64,000 nucleotides of DNA from Perognathus longimembris pacificus (GCF_023159225.1 NC_063176.1:12330463-12394462); one strand, 5' to 3'. Shown: positions 32,645-43,884, counted from the stretch's first letter. The notes: generated by a model not told the origin, from the sequence alone. Program-made: numbers and translations.

Positions 32645-33735
32645 TAGGATAAAATGTGAGTTCACCCACATTCTAACCAAGCTGATATTTGTAGAGGTCA
32701 ACAGAGCATGTTAGGAGCAGAAAAGTATTCAAGATTAAGGTAAAGGGAAAAAAAAGGCAGTAGTAAAGCATGTGAGTATATTAAAGGTTTGACTATAGAA
32801 ATGTATTCCCTGCTTTTGTTTATGAGCCTGGTTTCTAGGCAAGAGCCACAGAAATTCTGCTTGTGTCTCCATGCTCATGCTAAAGGACCGTCCATATATT
32901 TCCAAACACTTTTTTGTGTCAGTCACAAAGTGCCCCCTGAGAGTCCTCAATCTTTATATCTGCATCAGGTAAACACTGCCTGGGGACAAATTAAAACACA
33001 GTAAGCATAAAACATGGCCTTGAGACAGATTAAGATGAAGACGGTATTCAAAACATCACACTGAGGTGTGCAAAGTTTAATCAATAATGATAATGAGTCC
33101 CTTATCAACAAAATTATTCACAAAGAGGAAGTAGGTGGAAACACGGGCCTCAAAGTGAGAGAAAGCTGAATTGTGTTTCTAGGTAACATTATATAACAGA
33201 TTATCCAGGTGAATTATAGAATCAGCTCCCTGTGAGACACAAAAGAACAGAGATTAGCAGCCCAATTGTGAAGGTAAATGGCAAACCAGCTTGCCCTTTC
33301 TCCTCAGTGGGTAACAGCCATTCGTGGAACCTCTGCCTTTCAATATTCAACCTTCTTCCAGTACTTCAAGATTCCGTTTAAGTCACCCATCTTTCTGGAG
33401 TTCTCCCTGACTACTAGGAGGCAAAGCACAGGTGCCAGAGAGAAAGGCCAACTATTTTTTAAACTGCAAGTTACCCCACTGGGAGCTGATAGAATTTGCT
33501 ACTTCTTGCAGCAGCTTTCGGGAAAGAGTCTTTTGGGGGAATGCTTCCAAATAGAAATATTTGAGACAATTTGGGAGCTCATTTTTAGCCTGCCCTTGGG
33601 ATAAATATGTCAAAAATATGGGCCTCAAATAACTCATATGTAGGAGATATCTGAAAACGATTACAGTCCTCCTCTTTGCTGTACCTGTGGTGCCATAGAC
33701 GAAGTAAATTTTGCCTCTGCTATTGTTCAGGTATT
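32645..33735. other. No recognised feature
   Basis: Frames at 33278-33604 (+) and 33452-33841 (-) overlap on opposite strands and lack recognisable domains; the second enters a MaLR LTR. Confidence 0.45.
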
Positions 33736-33739
33736 GGAG

Positions 33740-34305
33740 ATACGACAAACCCATATGTCCTGGCTTGGTCCCCAGGGTAGTGCTATTGGGGAATGGGGGG
33801 ACCTTTAAGAAGTGGGGCTTAGTGGAAGACTGTCTGGACACTAGTAGGTGTCCTTGAAGAGGACTGAGGACCCTAGCTTCTTACGCTTTCGTTTCTGCTT
33901 CTTTGCCAGGAGGGCAGTGACTTTATTCCTACCTGCACACCTACCGTGGTACGCTGACTCACCACGACCAGAAAGCAACAGGCAACTGATTGTAGACTGA
34001 AACCTCTAAAACTTCTCGCTCAAATCAATCTTTCCTCATTATTATCTCAGCACTGTGGTTGTGTTGGTATTGGGCCTTGATCTCAGTCCCTCACTTGGCT
34101 TTTCCATTCAAGGGTGGTACCATAGCTCTATTTCTCGCTTTTTGCTGGTTAATGGAGAAAAGAATTCCATGAACTTTTTTTTATCCCAGTTGGCTTCAAA
34201 CCTCAATCCTCAGATCTCAGCCTCCTGAGTAGCTAGGATGACAGATGTAAGTCACGGGCTCCCACCCTTTATTATTTCATTACAGGGGTGGAGAACTGAC
34301 ACAAG
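33740..34305 (+). repeat. MaLR LTR, split by a SINE
   Basis: 'cttggtccccagggtagtgc', 'gaccagaaagcaacaggcaa', 'gactgaaacctctaaaactt' and 'ttattatctcagc' are MaLR LTR landmarks. The end (tttcattacaggggtggaga, then actgacac) resumes after 34265, on the far side of a B1-Geo insertion. Confidence 0.75.
34055..34265 (-). repeat. B1-Geo SINE inserted in the MaLR LTR
   Basis: Antisense Geo (ggtaccatagctctatttct), linker and head (cctgagtagctaggatgaca). LTR sequence is present on both sides. Confidence 0.85.
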
Positions 34306-34506
34306 TCTGTAGCTCATTAAGTTATTGTAAGACTAATGAGTCTAAATTATGCAAGACCCTTGGAATTGTATCCAGCACATTATATAATTATTAGCCTTTA
34401 TCAGTAGAATCTTAAATTGCTTCCTTCTAATTTGAATAATTATAGGATGGGATTAAAACCAGTCAATATGAGCTCCTCTGGTGGTGTGGTGGGAGGGTTA
34501 TAAGGG

Positions 34507-34732
34507 GGTTATTACTGGGGTTTGAACTCAGGGCCTGGGTGCTGTCCCTTAGCTTTTTTGCTTAATGTACTCTACTGCTTAAACCACAACTCCACTTCAG
34601 ACTTTTTGGTAGTTACTTGGAGATTCGATTGTCATCAAATTCCCTGCTCTGTCTGGCTTTGAAACTGGACCCTTAGATTTCACCTCCTGAGTAAATAGGG
34701 CTGGAGACATGGGCCACAGCAACCAGCAAACA
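34507..34732 (-). repeat. B1-Geo SINE
   Basis: 'gtttgaactcagggcctggg' and 'ttaaaccacaactccacttc', then linker and a degraded head. Confidence 0.85.
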
Positions 34733-34859
34733 TCACCTTTTTAAGATTGTGGAGAACTAAATCCAATCCTTCTTGAGCCATTACGCATGTATGATCTGAA
34801 CCAAGTTATTGCGTAAAAGTTAATGCATAAAATGTAACCAAATCCCTCTATTGGAAAGC

Positions 34860-35515
34860 ATGACAATGCCCCATTTGTAAGGAAATGGAAGGACTTGGAA
34901 AAAATTCTACTAAGTGAAGTGAGCCAGACCTAAAGAAACATGGACTCTATGGTCTCCCTTATTGGGAATAATTAGCACAGGTTTAGGCTAGTCACAGCAG
35001 AGGATCACAAGAGCCTAACAGCTATACCCTTATGATCACATAAGATGATGCTAAGTGAAATGAACTCCATGTTATGGAAATGATTGTTATATCACTGTTG
35101 TAACTACTTTCAATGTCCCATGTGTATCTGTAGCTTCTACTATTGATAATGTTCTTGTATCACCTTCCTGTGGTTGTATTACACTATCTCTGTAATCTTA
35201 TCTGAGTATATTGGAAACCGCCTATACTGGTATTAGAACTAGAAAATTGAAAGGGAATACCAAAATCGAGAGACACAGGGTAAAAAAAAAAAAAAAAAAA
35301 GACAAACAACTACAAAAGCAATACTTGCAAAACTGTTTGGTGTAAGTGAACTGAACACCTCACGGGGGAAAGGGTAAGGGGGAGGGGGGAATGAGGAAGG
35401 AGGTAACAAACAGCACAAGAAATGTATCCAATGCCTAACGTATGAAACTGTAACCTCTCTGTACATCAGTTTGATAATAAAAATTTGAATAAAATAAAAT
35501 AAAACGTAACCAAAT
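34860..35515 (+). repeat. L1 LINE 3' end with G-rich 3' UTR
   Basis: End of ORF2 (gtaaggaaatggaaggactt, ctactaagtgaagtgagcca) and a 3' UTR with an A run (35282-35300), the G-rich tract 'gggtaagggggaggggggaa' and the end 'gtacatcagtttgataataa' with an AATAAA-rich tail. It serves here as the local reference for the other two copies with this 3' end (43430 and 63011). Confidence 0.88.
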
Positions 35516-35524
35516 ACTAAATAT

Positions 35525-35998
35525 AAGCATGGGAGGAGGGAATGGCACTGGGGTCTCATTCAGAAGATGGTCGCCATATAGCCCAAGTGAGAAATAAGCA
35601 AGTTATGGACGATCATGGTGGTGATTCACACAGCAGGAAGTACTGAGAGTCAGTATATATCTTGGAGGGCTCATCAATGGGCTGGAAAAAATATATGAAG
35701 GAAAAGAGCAATCAGGATAATCCTTCAAACTTTGACCTGAACAACCAGATGGAAGGTATTACCATGAATGAAGACAGCAGAATCTAGGAGGAGAAGCATC
35801 TTGAGAAATGAAAATCCAAAAGTGCAGCTTCAAGAGAGAAATTCTAATTAACATCCAGTAGGAAATCCTCTATCACCTCGATGTATCATCCAGAAAGCTC
35901 AAGGCAGAGGTTAGGATTTGATACATAAACTGAGGAGTTATCAATATTGGGTGATCTTCAAATATTTAACAAGAGAAGGTTCAAAAACAGAAAGAAAT
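35525..35998. other. No recognised feature
   Basis: Unique sequence, no open frame of note. Confidence 0.5.
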
Positions 35999-36240
35999 TG
36001 GGCATCAGTGGCTCACGCCTGTAATCCTAACTACTCAGGAGGCTGAAATCTGAGTATCGTGGTTCAAAGCCAACCCAGGCAGGAAAGTCCATAAGTCTTT
36101 TATCTCCAATTAACCCCCAGAAAAACAGAAGTGGCCCTGTGGCTCAAGTGGTAGAGCGCTAGACTTGAGCTAAAGAACTCAAGGACAACCCTCATGCCCA
36201 GATTTCAAGCCCCACCACCTACCAAAAAAATAAAATAAAT
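35999..36240 (+). repeat. B1-Geo SINE, near-complete
   Basis: Clean example of the family: head 'ggctcacgcctgtaatccta' at 36011 onward, 'tatctccaattaacccccag' linker, Geo 'gtggctcaagtggtagagcg' and an A-rich tail. Confidence 0.92.
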
Positions 36241-36518
36241 AAATAGAAAGAAGAAAGTCAAGGACCAGGCACTGACAGAATCAACCCAAAACTTACAGGT
36301 CCAGGGGAGGAGCCAACAAAAAGGAGCTGGCATGAGGCAGCCAAGGACAACCAAGGACAGAGAGAGTATGGTGTCATAGAAACAGGCCTTCCAGAAGTAG
36401 CAATGGTCTAGCTTTGGATACCAGACAGAGGAGTGTCATCTTTGAATAATTTTGTCTGCCAACCTAATTTTGAAGCAGTTAACTACACATCTCACATGTA
36501 CCTGAAACAGTGAACTCA

Positions 36519-36540
36519 TTTGTGTGTGTGTGTGTGTGAT
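36519..36540 (+). repeat. (TG)n microsatellite
   Basis: Short TG run about 60 bp before an antisense SINE. Confidence 0.9.
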
Positions 36541-36599
36541 TGTGTGCGTGCACAGGCACACACTTTAACACAGAACCTGCATGCTGTGTCTTAACTGGG

Positions 36600-36783
36600 T
36601 TTTTTTGTTTGTTTGTTTTGATTTTCCTCAAGGCTGGCGCTCTATCACTTCACTACACTCTACTGCCAGCTTTTGGGTGGTTAGCTGAAGGTAAGTGAGT
36701 TCCCAGGACTCTTCTCATGCCTTGATCTCAGATCGTAACTTTCTGAGTAGCTGGGATGACCAGCCTGTACCACTGGTGCCTGT
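36600..36783 (-). repeat. B1-Geo SINE, diverged
   Basis: 'cctcaaggctggcgctctat', 'ggtggttagctgaaggtaag', 'tttctgagtagctgggatga'. Confidence 0.75.
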
Positions 36784-36789
36784 GAACTC

Positions 36790-38270
36790 TTATTTTAAAA
36801 ATGAACTGTGAATGTGAGATAAGAAACAAGGGAAGAAGGGAGTAAGAAAAGAGGGGGGGGAGGAAGAGGGATGGCATAATAATAACCCACTGAAGGAGGA
36901 TTCTTTTTTCTTTTTTACTCACTATCAAAACAAAACCTAAAGATCAGGAAGTCAGACTCTACACTCAAAGTCCCTGCTCAGTATGACTGATAAAAGGAAG
37001 AGTCAGTAACTCTCCCTTCCCCCCTTCCCCCCCCCCCCCCGCCCCGACCGCCCCAGCTTCCCGGCAACTTGATTCCCAGCTGGTTCCAACCCCATTTAGG
37101 AACCCAGAGCAGCCAGCAGCTTCACAGACCACTGAGCAAGTCTGCTAGAATGAAGCACAGAGGGAGACTGGGCAAAATCAGTCACTCTCTTTGCTGTACT
37201 CCAAGAAGAAGTTTTCTTATGGAAATACACAGAATTGAGTTTTGTTTAGAAAGATAAAGGCCAGTCATGGTTTGCAATCTGAGGGAGTGGCTTTCCATCA
37301 GACAGGAACAGAAGCACAGGTCACGGGACACCACACACTCCAGAGTCTAGCAGAAGGGTTCGTGGGTGCTTTCCAGTCCTGTTGCCTTCCATTTAACTGC
37401 CCTTCCTGAAGCAAGAATGCTTAATGTGATCTGCTTTGTGATTTAAACCATGTCTCTTCAGCAACACCCATCCTGAGGCCCTGGGTTGGTGTCTGTGAAC
37501 AGAGATTTAGCAGATGGGCAGGCACCTCACTGCCTGGGGCGGGCTTAGTGGCATTTACTTAGCATTTATCAGCCATTCCTGGAAGGGTCCCTCTGTCTTC
37601 CGAGCTCAGTAAGGTGAAGCAACCTGCTGGGAGTTGTACAATGAGGTAAGAGGCGGAATCAGAGCTCCCTGGGGCTGCCTAGCCTTGGAGACATGGTTTC
37701 ATTACATGGCATTCATCAACAGAAGGCCATGTAGCTGAGCCACAGCCATGAAGACCAAACACCAACAGAAAAATCTCATCTCCCTCTACTCCCGACGCAA
37801 TTCCATGTGACATCTGCCCACATGCAAGGCCAGCGAAAGCGCCCACCTCACCACAAGCATTACCCCCGAATGCCAGGAGACCCGTGAGCATCTCTCTCCA
37901 TTCCCCATGCCGCCTTCTGCCCCTACACTTCAGGAAGAAAGCCAGGATGAGCTTCAGTCTTTCACTTTTGTCACTCAAGAGCTCACTATCCTGAAAGCTC
38001 CCTCCTCCCAGTGCAAGCGCACACCACAGCTCGAATTCAGATGGTTTCTAGTCATGTCTTTGGAAGCCCTCGTTGCTTCATTTCTGCTGCTCTGACCATA
38101 TGGCACGGGATGCTTTCTGAAGCACCGTTTTCCCTAAGACACTTTCTATTCCCTTAGCTCTTGAGCAGTATCAATAGAACTTATTATCACGTACATCTTG
38201 CACTCCTTCAAGTAGGAATCGAAACCAATATAACTTAATAGCCAGCAGTCTCACACGGTAACTCTATTTT
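36790..38270. other. Unique block with C-rich tract and weak MIR trace
   Basis: Contains a C-rich run at 37019-37050, a possible antisense MIR at 37545-37675 (gtaaggtgaagcaacctgct-like) and a higher-GC stretch at 37680-38095. Frames there (37679-37978 -, 37907-38095 +) show no domain. Confidence 0.4.
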
Positions 38271-38274
38271 AATA

Positions 38275-38440
38275 GCAAGATCATGGACTTGAGAGCTGAA
38301 GGGATGTGAGTTTAACTTTTTGTTTCAACACTCTCTGGCTGTGGGATATTGATGAAATCCTGAAAATTTCACAGCCACACTTGGCTCACTTAGAGATGTG
38401 GATAAGAGTAATACACCTTGTAGCAAAACCATGAAAGAAT
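38275..38440 (+). repeat. MIR SINE
   Basis: 'atcatggacttgagagctga', 'caacactctctggctgtggg', 'gctcacttagagatgtggat' follow the MIR order. Confidence 0.65.
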
Positions 38441-38548
38441 ATTCATATATGGTATGTCACATGCCCAATAAGTAAAAGCAAATATTGCCTTTAACAACTT
38501 GCTAGGGTGCTATGTAAGTGTCTTACACAAGCTGAATTTAATGGTGAC

Positions 38549-38630
38549 TTATAGGGTTAGATGAGATGATATACTCAAATAGCTATAGCACATGAGATAG
38601 ATAATAAGTGTACATAAAAATAAGCATTAT
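38549..38630 (+). repeat. MIR-like 3' end
   Basis: 'agggttagatgagatgatat' and 'aataagtgtacataaaaata' match the MIR 3' end pattern. Confidence 0.5.
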
Positions 38631-38644
38631 TCCAAGGATATCCT

Positions 38645-38750
38645 GCAACGTCACCATTTCATTTTACAGTTAAGAAAACCAAAATTTATTCCCAGTGATC
38701 CAACATAGTATATTGACCTAACTATTCGCAAGTCAGGCTCCTTTTCTGTC
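38645..38750 (-). repeat. MIR SINE, antisense
   Basis: 'catttcattttacagttaag', 'aaaacc' and 'gcaagtcaggctccttttct' are the complement of the MIR core and 5' part. Confidence 0.6.
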
Positions 38751-38774
38751 CAACAAATATCCATGTAGTCTTGC

Positions 38775-39060
38775 AAGAATCTGAAAACAAAAGAATCATG
38801 GTTCAAAACCAGCCCAGGACAAAAAGTTCACGAGACTCCCTTATCTGTCCCAACTGGGCACAGGGGCCTGTGGTTGGCATCCCAAGCTATATAAGAGGTT
38901 GTGAATGGGAGGATCACAGTTCCAGGCCAACCCGGGCAGAAAAGTCTGCAAGCGTTTATCTCCACAGAGGAAGCTGGGAAAGGTGGCACAGGCCCGTCAT
39001 CCCAGAGACAACAGATAGCCTAAAGTAAGTAGAACTTAGCTCTGGTGCCGGCCTGAATGG
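38775..39060 (+). repeat. Two old B1-Geo type fragments
   Basis: 'gaatcatggttcaaaaccag' and again 'ggatcacagttccaggccaa', each followed by an 'aaaagt' linker. Geo parts are mostly lost. Confidence 0.6.
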
Positions 39061-39107
39061 GAAGTAAGACTCTATCCTAAAAACCATCAGTGAAAAACAG
39101 GGCTAGA

Positions 39108-39178
39108 GATATGACTAAGCAGTATCGGCCAGCCTATAAAGCATAAAGTTTAAAGTTCTAACCCCACTGCTTCCAAAA
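39108..39178 (+). repeat. ID-like monomer, old
   Basis: 'gggctagagatatgactaag' through 'gttctaaccccactgc'. Confidence 0.55.
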
Positions 39179-39621
39179 ACAAGGTTCTACATGTTTGCTA
39201 CAGAAATCCCTCTGAAATGGAGGCACACTGAAGCTCCCAGTGAAGATGTTAAATCAATAATAAAATAGTACTAACTGACACATAATCACTACATACTATA
39301 CACCAGGCCTCAATCTATAGTTTTGTGGATATTAAATCCTTGAATCAAAAGAAGAAATTCTTCTGTTTGCAGGCAGGAGCAGCTGTGATATTGCTCTTAG
39401 CTTTGCCCTTGACCTTTGCTTCACCACATTGCAGCTGCCATGCTGGTTTCTGTCAGGAAACCAAAGTCCCCAGACAATGCAACCGTAGCAGTTGCTCCAG
39501 CACCGGCGGCTTTGTAAGACACCTTGTCCTGGCACAAGCCAGCATCATTGCGTATCTGGCTTTCTTGGCCTCCTCAAACACCTTATACAAAAGAAGGGGC
39601 ACACTCCAGGGAAATTTGGTC

Positions 39622-39834
39622 TTTTTTTTTTTTTTTTTTTTTCGCCACTCCTGTGGCTTGGACTCAGGGCCTGAGCACTGTCCCTGGCTTCTTTTTGCTC
39701 AAGGCTAGCACTCTGCCACTTGAACCACAGTGCTACTATTGGCTTTTTTTAAATATGTGGTGCTGAGGAATCAAACCCAGAGCTTCATGTATGTGAGGTA
39801 AGTACTCTACTACTAGGCCAAATTCACAGCCCCA
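39622..39834 (-). repeat. IDL-Geo SINE, full length
   Basis: T run, antisense Geo (tggactcagggcctgagcac), antisense head (gaggaatcaaacccagagct ... ccaaattcacagcccc). Several CpG-type decay differences; no clear TSD. Confidence 0.9.
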
Positions 39835-39839
39835 ATGTA

Positions 39840-40790
39840 GCCTATTTGAAAAAACCAGGGGACAGGGCACTTTCCGTACTGGTATAACTGTTAGGAAGCC
39901 AGCCTTCCCAAGAATAGACCAGGGCAAGAAAAGTGTGTTTGTTGTGATATCTTTGCCACACAAGTTCCCTCTGAACATTCATTCAAATAATCCCAAGCCC
40001 TCTTCAAAGTGCAAGCGCGTGTGCACACACACACACATTCACATGTGAAATGTAGCGCTCACCTCTCTTGACATAAATTGTGGATCAGCTTCATTAGGCT
40101 AACCATCTAGGTCATTTGGTTCTGCTTCCAGTCTGAGAGAATTACTGCGTCTGAAGCAGCCATTCCCCTTACCTCTACCTCCCCGCCCCTACCCCACGGC
40201 ATCAGTGCAATGTTCTGCAAAAAACATAATTTATATTTTCAGAACATTGAAGATTTTGTCCATCCACAGAGGATTATAGGGCCAAAGGTTCAGGGTTTAT
40301 CTCTTTGCTGTTTAGAACAAAAGAAAGCCCGTCCTGCTGAGAATAATTACTTAGAACTGTATATCCTCTGCCTCTTCTGTTTCTGATCTCTCTGAACTCT
40401 CTCATGTGACTAAGCTCATAATTGGGACTACATCCAACAGATAAAACGTGACTCAATAATTTCATCTACTTCTGCTCAAAATGTATTGGAAGGGTAAGAA
40501 GCCTTTGGCTCTTACTATTTGATTTATGCAAAAGGAAATGGTTGTGGTTTGGGTTAATATAATCACTCCCAGGCCCTAAAAATCCCTAAGCTTACAAAGG
40601 GTAAGTAGCTAATGTGTATAGAAATACAGTTTTTGGAAGTCCTCCAATTACTGAGTTTTTAAATAGTGGGATTTTAAAGGTTACCAAAAAAAGAGAAAAT
40701 TTATGAAAAATAGACTAGTCATGACATGGCCATCAGTAAATTGCTTCATTCCACATGGCCATGTAAAAAATTATCTTTACAGACGTAAGC
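39840..40790. other. No recognised feature
   Basis: Unique sequence with a short CA run at 40023-40036. Confidence 0.5.
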
Positions 40791-40795
40791 ATGCA

Positions 40796-40956
40796 GGGGC
40801 TGGGAATGCGGCTTAGTGGTAGAGGGCTTGGCCTAGCATGCATGAAGCCCTGGGTTCAATTCCTCAGTACCACAGAAAAAATCAGAAGCCCAGGCCCTGG
40901 GTTCAAGCCCCAGGACTGGCAAAAAAAAACAAAAACAAAAACAAAAAACAAAACCA
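40796..40956 (+). repeat. IDL-Geo SINE with internal deletion, TSD
   Basis: Complete ID-like head (ggggctgggaatgcggctta), but most of Geo is deleted: 'aaaaaatcagaag' joins directly to 'cccaggccctgggttcaagc'. TSD gaYRtaagcatgca at 40782-40795 and 40957-40970. Confidence 0.92.
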
Positions 40957-40970
40957 GATATAAGCATGCA

Positions 40971-41190
40971 GCCCAGCACCATTGGCTCCTGAAATCCCAA
41001 CTGCTCAGGAGGCTGAGATCTGAGGATCAAAGTTTGAAACAAGCCTAGGCAGAAAAGTCCATCAGACTCTTAGCTCTAACCACCAAAAAGCAGGAACTGG
41101 ATCTGTGGCTCAAGTGGTAGAGTACCAGCTTCGAGCACAAAAAGCTAAGCAAGAGCACAAGGTCCTGATTTCAAGCCCCAGTACTAACCC
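40971..41190 (+). repeat. B1-Geo SINE
   Basis: Starts at the very base after the upstream SINE's TSD: 'gcccagcaccattggctcct'; Geo 'gtggctcaagtggtagagta'; ends 'gatttcaagccccagtacta'. Confidence 0.88.
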
Positions 41191-41328
41191 ATCTACGCAC
41201 ACTTCTAAGATAAAGAACAGGACCAGTAACAGCTGTGCTATTTAGTTTGCTATACTGATTTCATAGGTATTTTCTATTCTCTTTTGTGCCTATTTTATTC
41301 ATTCATCAGCTAATGTTTAGTAATTCTT

Positions 41329-41532
41329 TTTTTTTTTTTGGCCAGTCCTGGGGCTTGGACTCAGGGCCTGAGCACTGTCCCTGGCTTCCTTTTGCTCAAG
41401 GCTAGCACTCTGCCACTTGAGCCACAGCGCCACTTCTGGCCATTTTCTGTATATGTGGTGCTGGGGAATCGAACCCAGGGCCTCATGTATACAAGGCAAG
41501 CTCTCTTGCCACTAGGCCATATCCCCAGCCCC
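41329..41532 (-). repeat. IDL-Geo SINE, full length, with 15-bp TSD
   Basis: Near-consensus copy, antisense. Perfect TSD tgtttagtaattctt at 41314-41328 and 41533-41547, so a young insertion. Confidence 0.96.
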
Positions 41533-41549
41533 TGTTTAGTAATTCTTAT

Positions 41550-42560
41550 TAATGCCTGCTAAATGATAATCCTCTGGACAAGCTAACAACAATCTCAGCC
41601 TTGACAGAGTTTATGGTCAAGTAAGAGACATGAGAAAAGTATATAAAATTTTATCTCCTAGCATAACAACTATGAGAAGTGAATTACCAGGTCTTGTGGA
41701 GATACTTAGAAAGAGCAACCAACCATCCCCAGTGATTCGGGGAAGACACTGAAACACATCAGGGAAACAACAATCAGATAATTCCTGAAAGGTTCAAGCA
41801 GAGAGACATAGTTGTTAGGCAATACCTATTCCAGGCAAGGAAAGCACAAAATAAGCACAATGCAAGAGGCTGCAGAAATCGAGCCTCCTGCCAGGGCTTA
41901 GAAGCAATTTTATGTCACTTACTAGTAAAGTGTGAGAGAGAGAGAAGCAGGAAAGAAGTTGATAGGTAAGGAGCTGAGGAGAATCAAATTTATCCTGAGA
42001 TTAAAGGTCTGGTTTCTAAAGGAGAGAAATGCCATAATTAGATTCCAGTGGTTAGACCATTATTCCGTTAGCTCCATGGAAAAGACGTTGGACAAGCACA
42101 TTGTAGCGGTGAATTGGTTCACACTAAGACTCATTTTGAGAATTCCTGCAACTAAAGACTTGACAGATACAGGTTGCTCTTTGCTCTAATTAGCTCCAAG
42201 GATTCGTTTTCAACAAAGAACATCCAAGGACACTAGGCTGTGAAATGTGCAGTAAGGGTCTCATTTTCTCCCTGGAAATGCCCTTAATTGGTGGTTTGGG
42301 AAACCCTATTAGCAAAGTTTATCATCCCTCACGTGATAACCTTATATGTTTTTCATGCTTACCAAAACGACCACCAGCACCCTCTGTTGCCCACATCTAC
42401 CACCTGGATTCCAAGCATCCTTTCTAGAAAAATCTCATCAGCACACCCTGAAAGTGCTTAGAAATTACATGGTAATGGTCAAGCATCAAGCAGGCATAGT
42501 CTCTGTGAGGCCATCCAGTTTGTGAGTGTACGCCATAATTATTCAACTTTGCACAGTATC
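41550..42560. other. No recognised feature
   Basis: Unique sequence; the frame at 41932-42189 (+) has no domain. Confidence 0.5.
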
Positions 42561-42565
42561 TCAGT

Positions 42566-43352
42566 CTGTGTTTCTACTGTAATAGAAAACTGCAGACTGG
42601 ATGAGTTATTAAGATAAAAGTCTTTGTGTTTCACCGATCTGGAGACTGGGAAGTCCTGTGTCTGTTGCTGGCCTCTGGTGACCGCGCCTCACATCACAAG
42701 AGAGCCCTGTAAAGCCATTCTCGTGATAACTAACCCTCTCCCATGATACAGTTATATGGGAATTCCATTATCCAGGTAGAGAAATACCACAATTCAGGAA
42801 GTCCAATCTGGAGTCTTTACTAAAAGGCCAATGACTGCATGGTGGACTCCTGTCTTAAAGACCAGCAGCAGCGAACAGAACTTGCATGAAGCTTTTAAAG
42901 ACAAAAGCCACATGTTGGGTGGAAACCAAGCCTCAGCAAAGCATTATACATAAACACAGCACAAGGCGCAGGGCTCCCAGAGGCTAAACAACACAATGCA
43001 CCTACATATTCCCCCAAACCGGGCCCTCCTGACTCTACTCATGGAGCCAGACATCTGCAGTTCAAAGGATGGTTTGTCTCACATCTAGGCCTTAGAGCTG
43101 GTAGACAGCCCTCATATCCTGGCTGGGCGCCAGGATGTCTGTGAAACCAACAGCCCGCAGCACCTGGGCAGGCTCAGGTTGCCTGTGACTCTGTGTCCTC
43201 ACTTCGGTACAGCATGGAAGCTTTCATGAGGGCACAGTCCTCACACAACTGGATCATTATCTCTTAAAGATCCCAGAGCCCAATACCATCATGGTAGCAG
43301 TAGGATTTCAATGTGAGTTTTGGAAAGAACATTCAGCTGATAGCACACAGCA
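42566..43352 (-). repeat. MaLR LTR (MST/MLT1-like), split by a family A LTR
   Basis: The complement of a MaLR LTR shows on both sides: 'aactgcagactggatgagtt' and 'ctggagactgggaagtcctg' at the left, 'gtgtcctcacttcggtacag', 'cttcatgagggcacagtc' and 'gtaggatttcaatgtgagtt' at the right. The middle is occupied by another LTR. Confidence 0.7.
42755..43080 (-). mobile_element. LTR of local family A, copy 3
   Basis: The reverse complement shares with copies 1 and 2: GCTGCTGGTCTTTAAGACAG, GTCCACCATGCAGTC, TAGTAAAGACTCC (diverged polyadenylation signal) and, upstream, CACCCAACATGTGGCTTTTG, matching copy 1. The upper boundary is uncertain; sequence beyond 43080 is not clearly in the family. Confidence 0.7.
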
Positions 43353-43424
43353 TAGGACGGACTAAAAGTAGGAGCCCATATGTGCTTACCACAAGGGTCA
43401 GGGTGGAGCCCAGCAAAATAACTC

Positions 43425-43635
43425 AGCACCCAAGAGCATAAGATGGAGGGACTACAAAACCACTTGGTGTAAATCAACCGCACAACTGGGGGGGGGGGGA
43501 GGGTAAGGAGGAGGGGGGAGGGGGGAATGAGGGAGGAGGTAACAAGTTGAACAAGAAATGTACTCACTGCCTTACATATGACTCTGAAACCCCTCTGTAC
43601 CACACTTTGACAATAAAGAAAAAAGTTTAATTAAA
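43425..43635 (+). repeat. L1 LINE 3' UTR end
   Basis: Same G-rich tract and terminus as at 34860-35515: 'ccacttggtgtaaatcaacc', 'gggggaatgagggaggaggt', 'gaacaagaaatgtactcact', 'tttgacaataaagaaaa', A tail. Confidence 0.88.
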
Positions 43636-43649
43636 AAAAATAAGAAAAC

Positions 43650-43691
43650 ACACACACACTCACACAAATACACACACACACACACACACAC
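43650..43691 (+). repeat. (CA)n microsatellite after the L1 tail
   Basis: Interrupted CACACT/CACACA run directly downstream of the L1 A tail. Confidence 0.9.
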
Positions 43692-43884
43692 AGATTGGAG
43701 GGAGCTGAAAATTCAAGGAATAAAATGGAACTTCCCTAATAACTGGATGTAGAAGAAGACTATGAGAAGTATATTTTTATTTGTGTGTTTGTATGTGTCC
43801 AGCTGTAATACTGTATGACTTAAATAAACTAAAATACTATGTTATTTAAATAAGAACAAATAATCTGCCAATTAATTTTTAACA

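Noticed and set aside
39349..39600. Minus-strand stretch that reads with only one stop over about 80 codons, possibly a decayed retrocopy
   Set aside because: I could not match it to any protein family, and there is no A tail or TSD of its own; chance cannot be excluded. A translated search of this interval would settle it.
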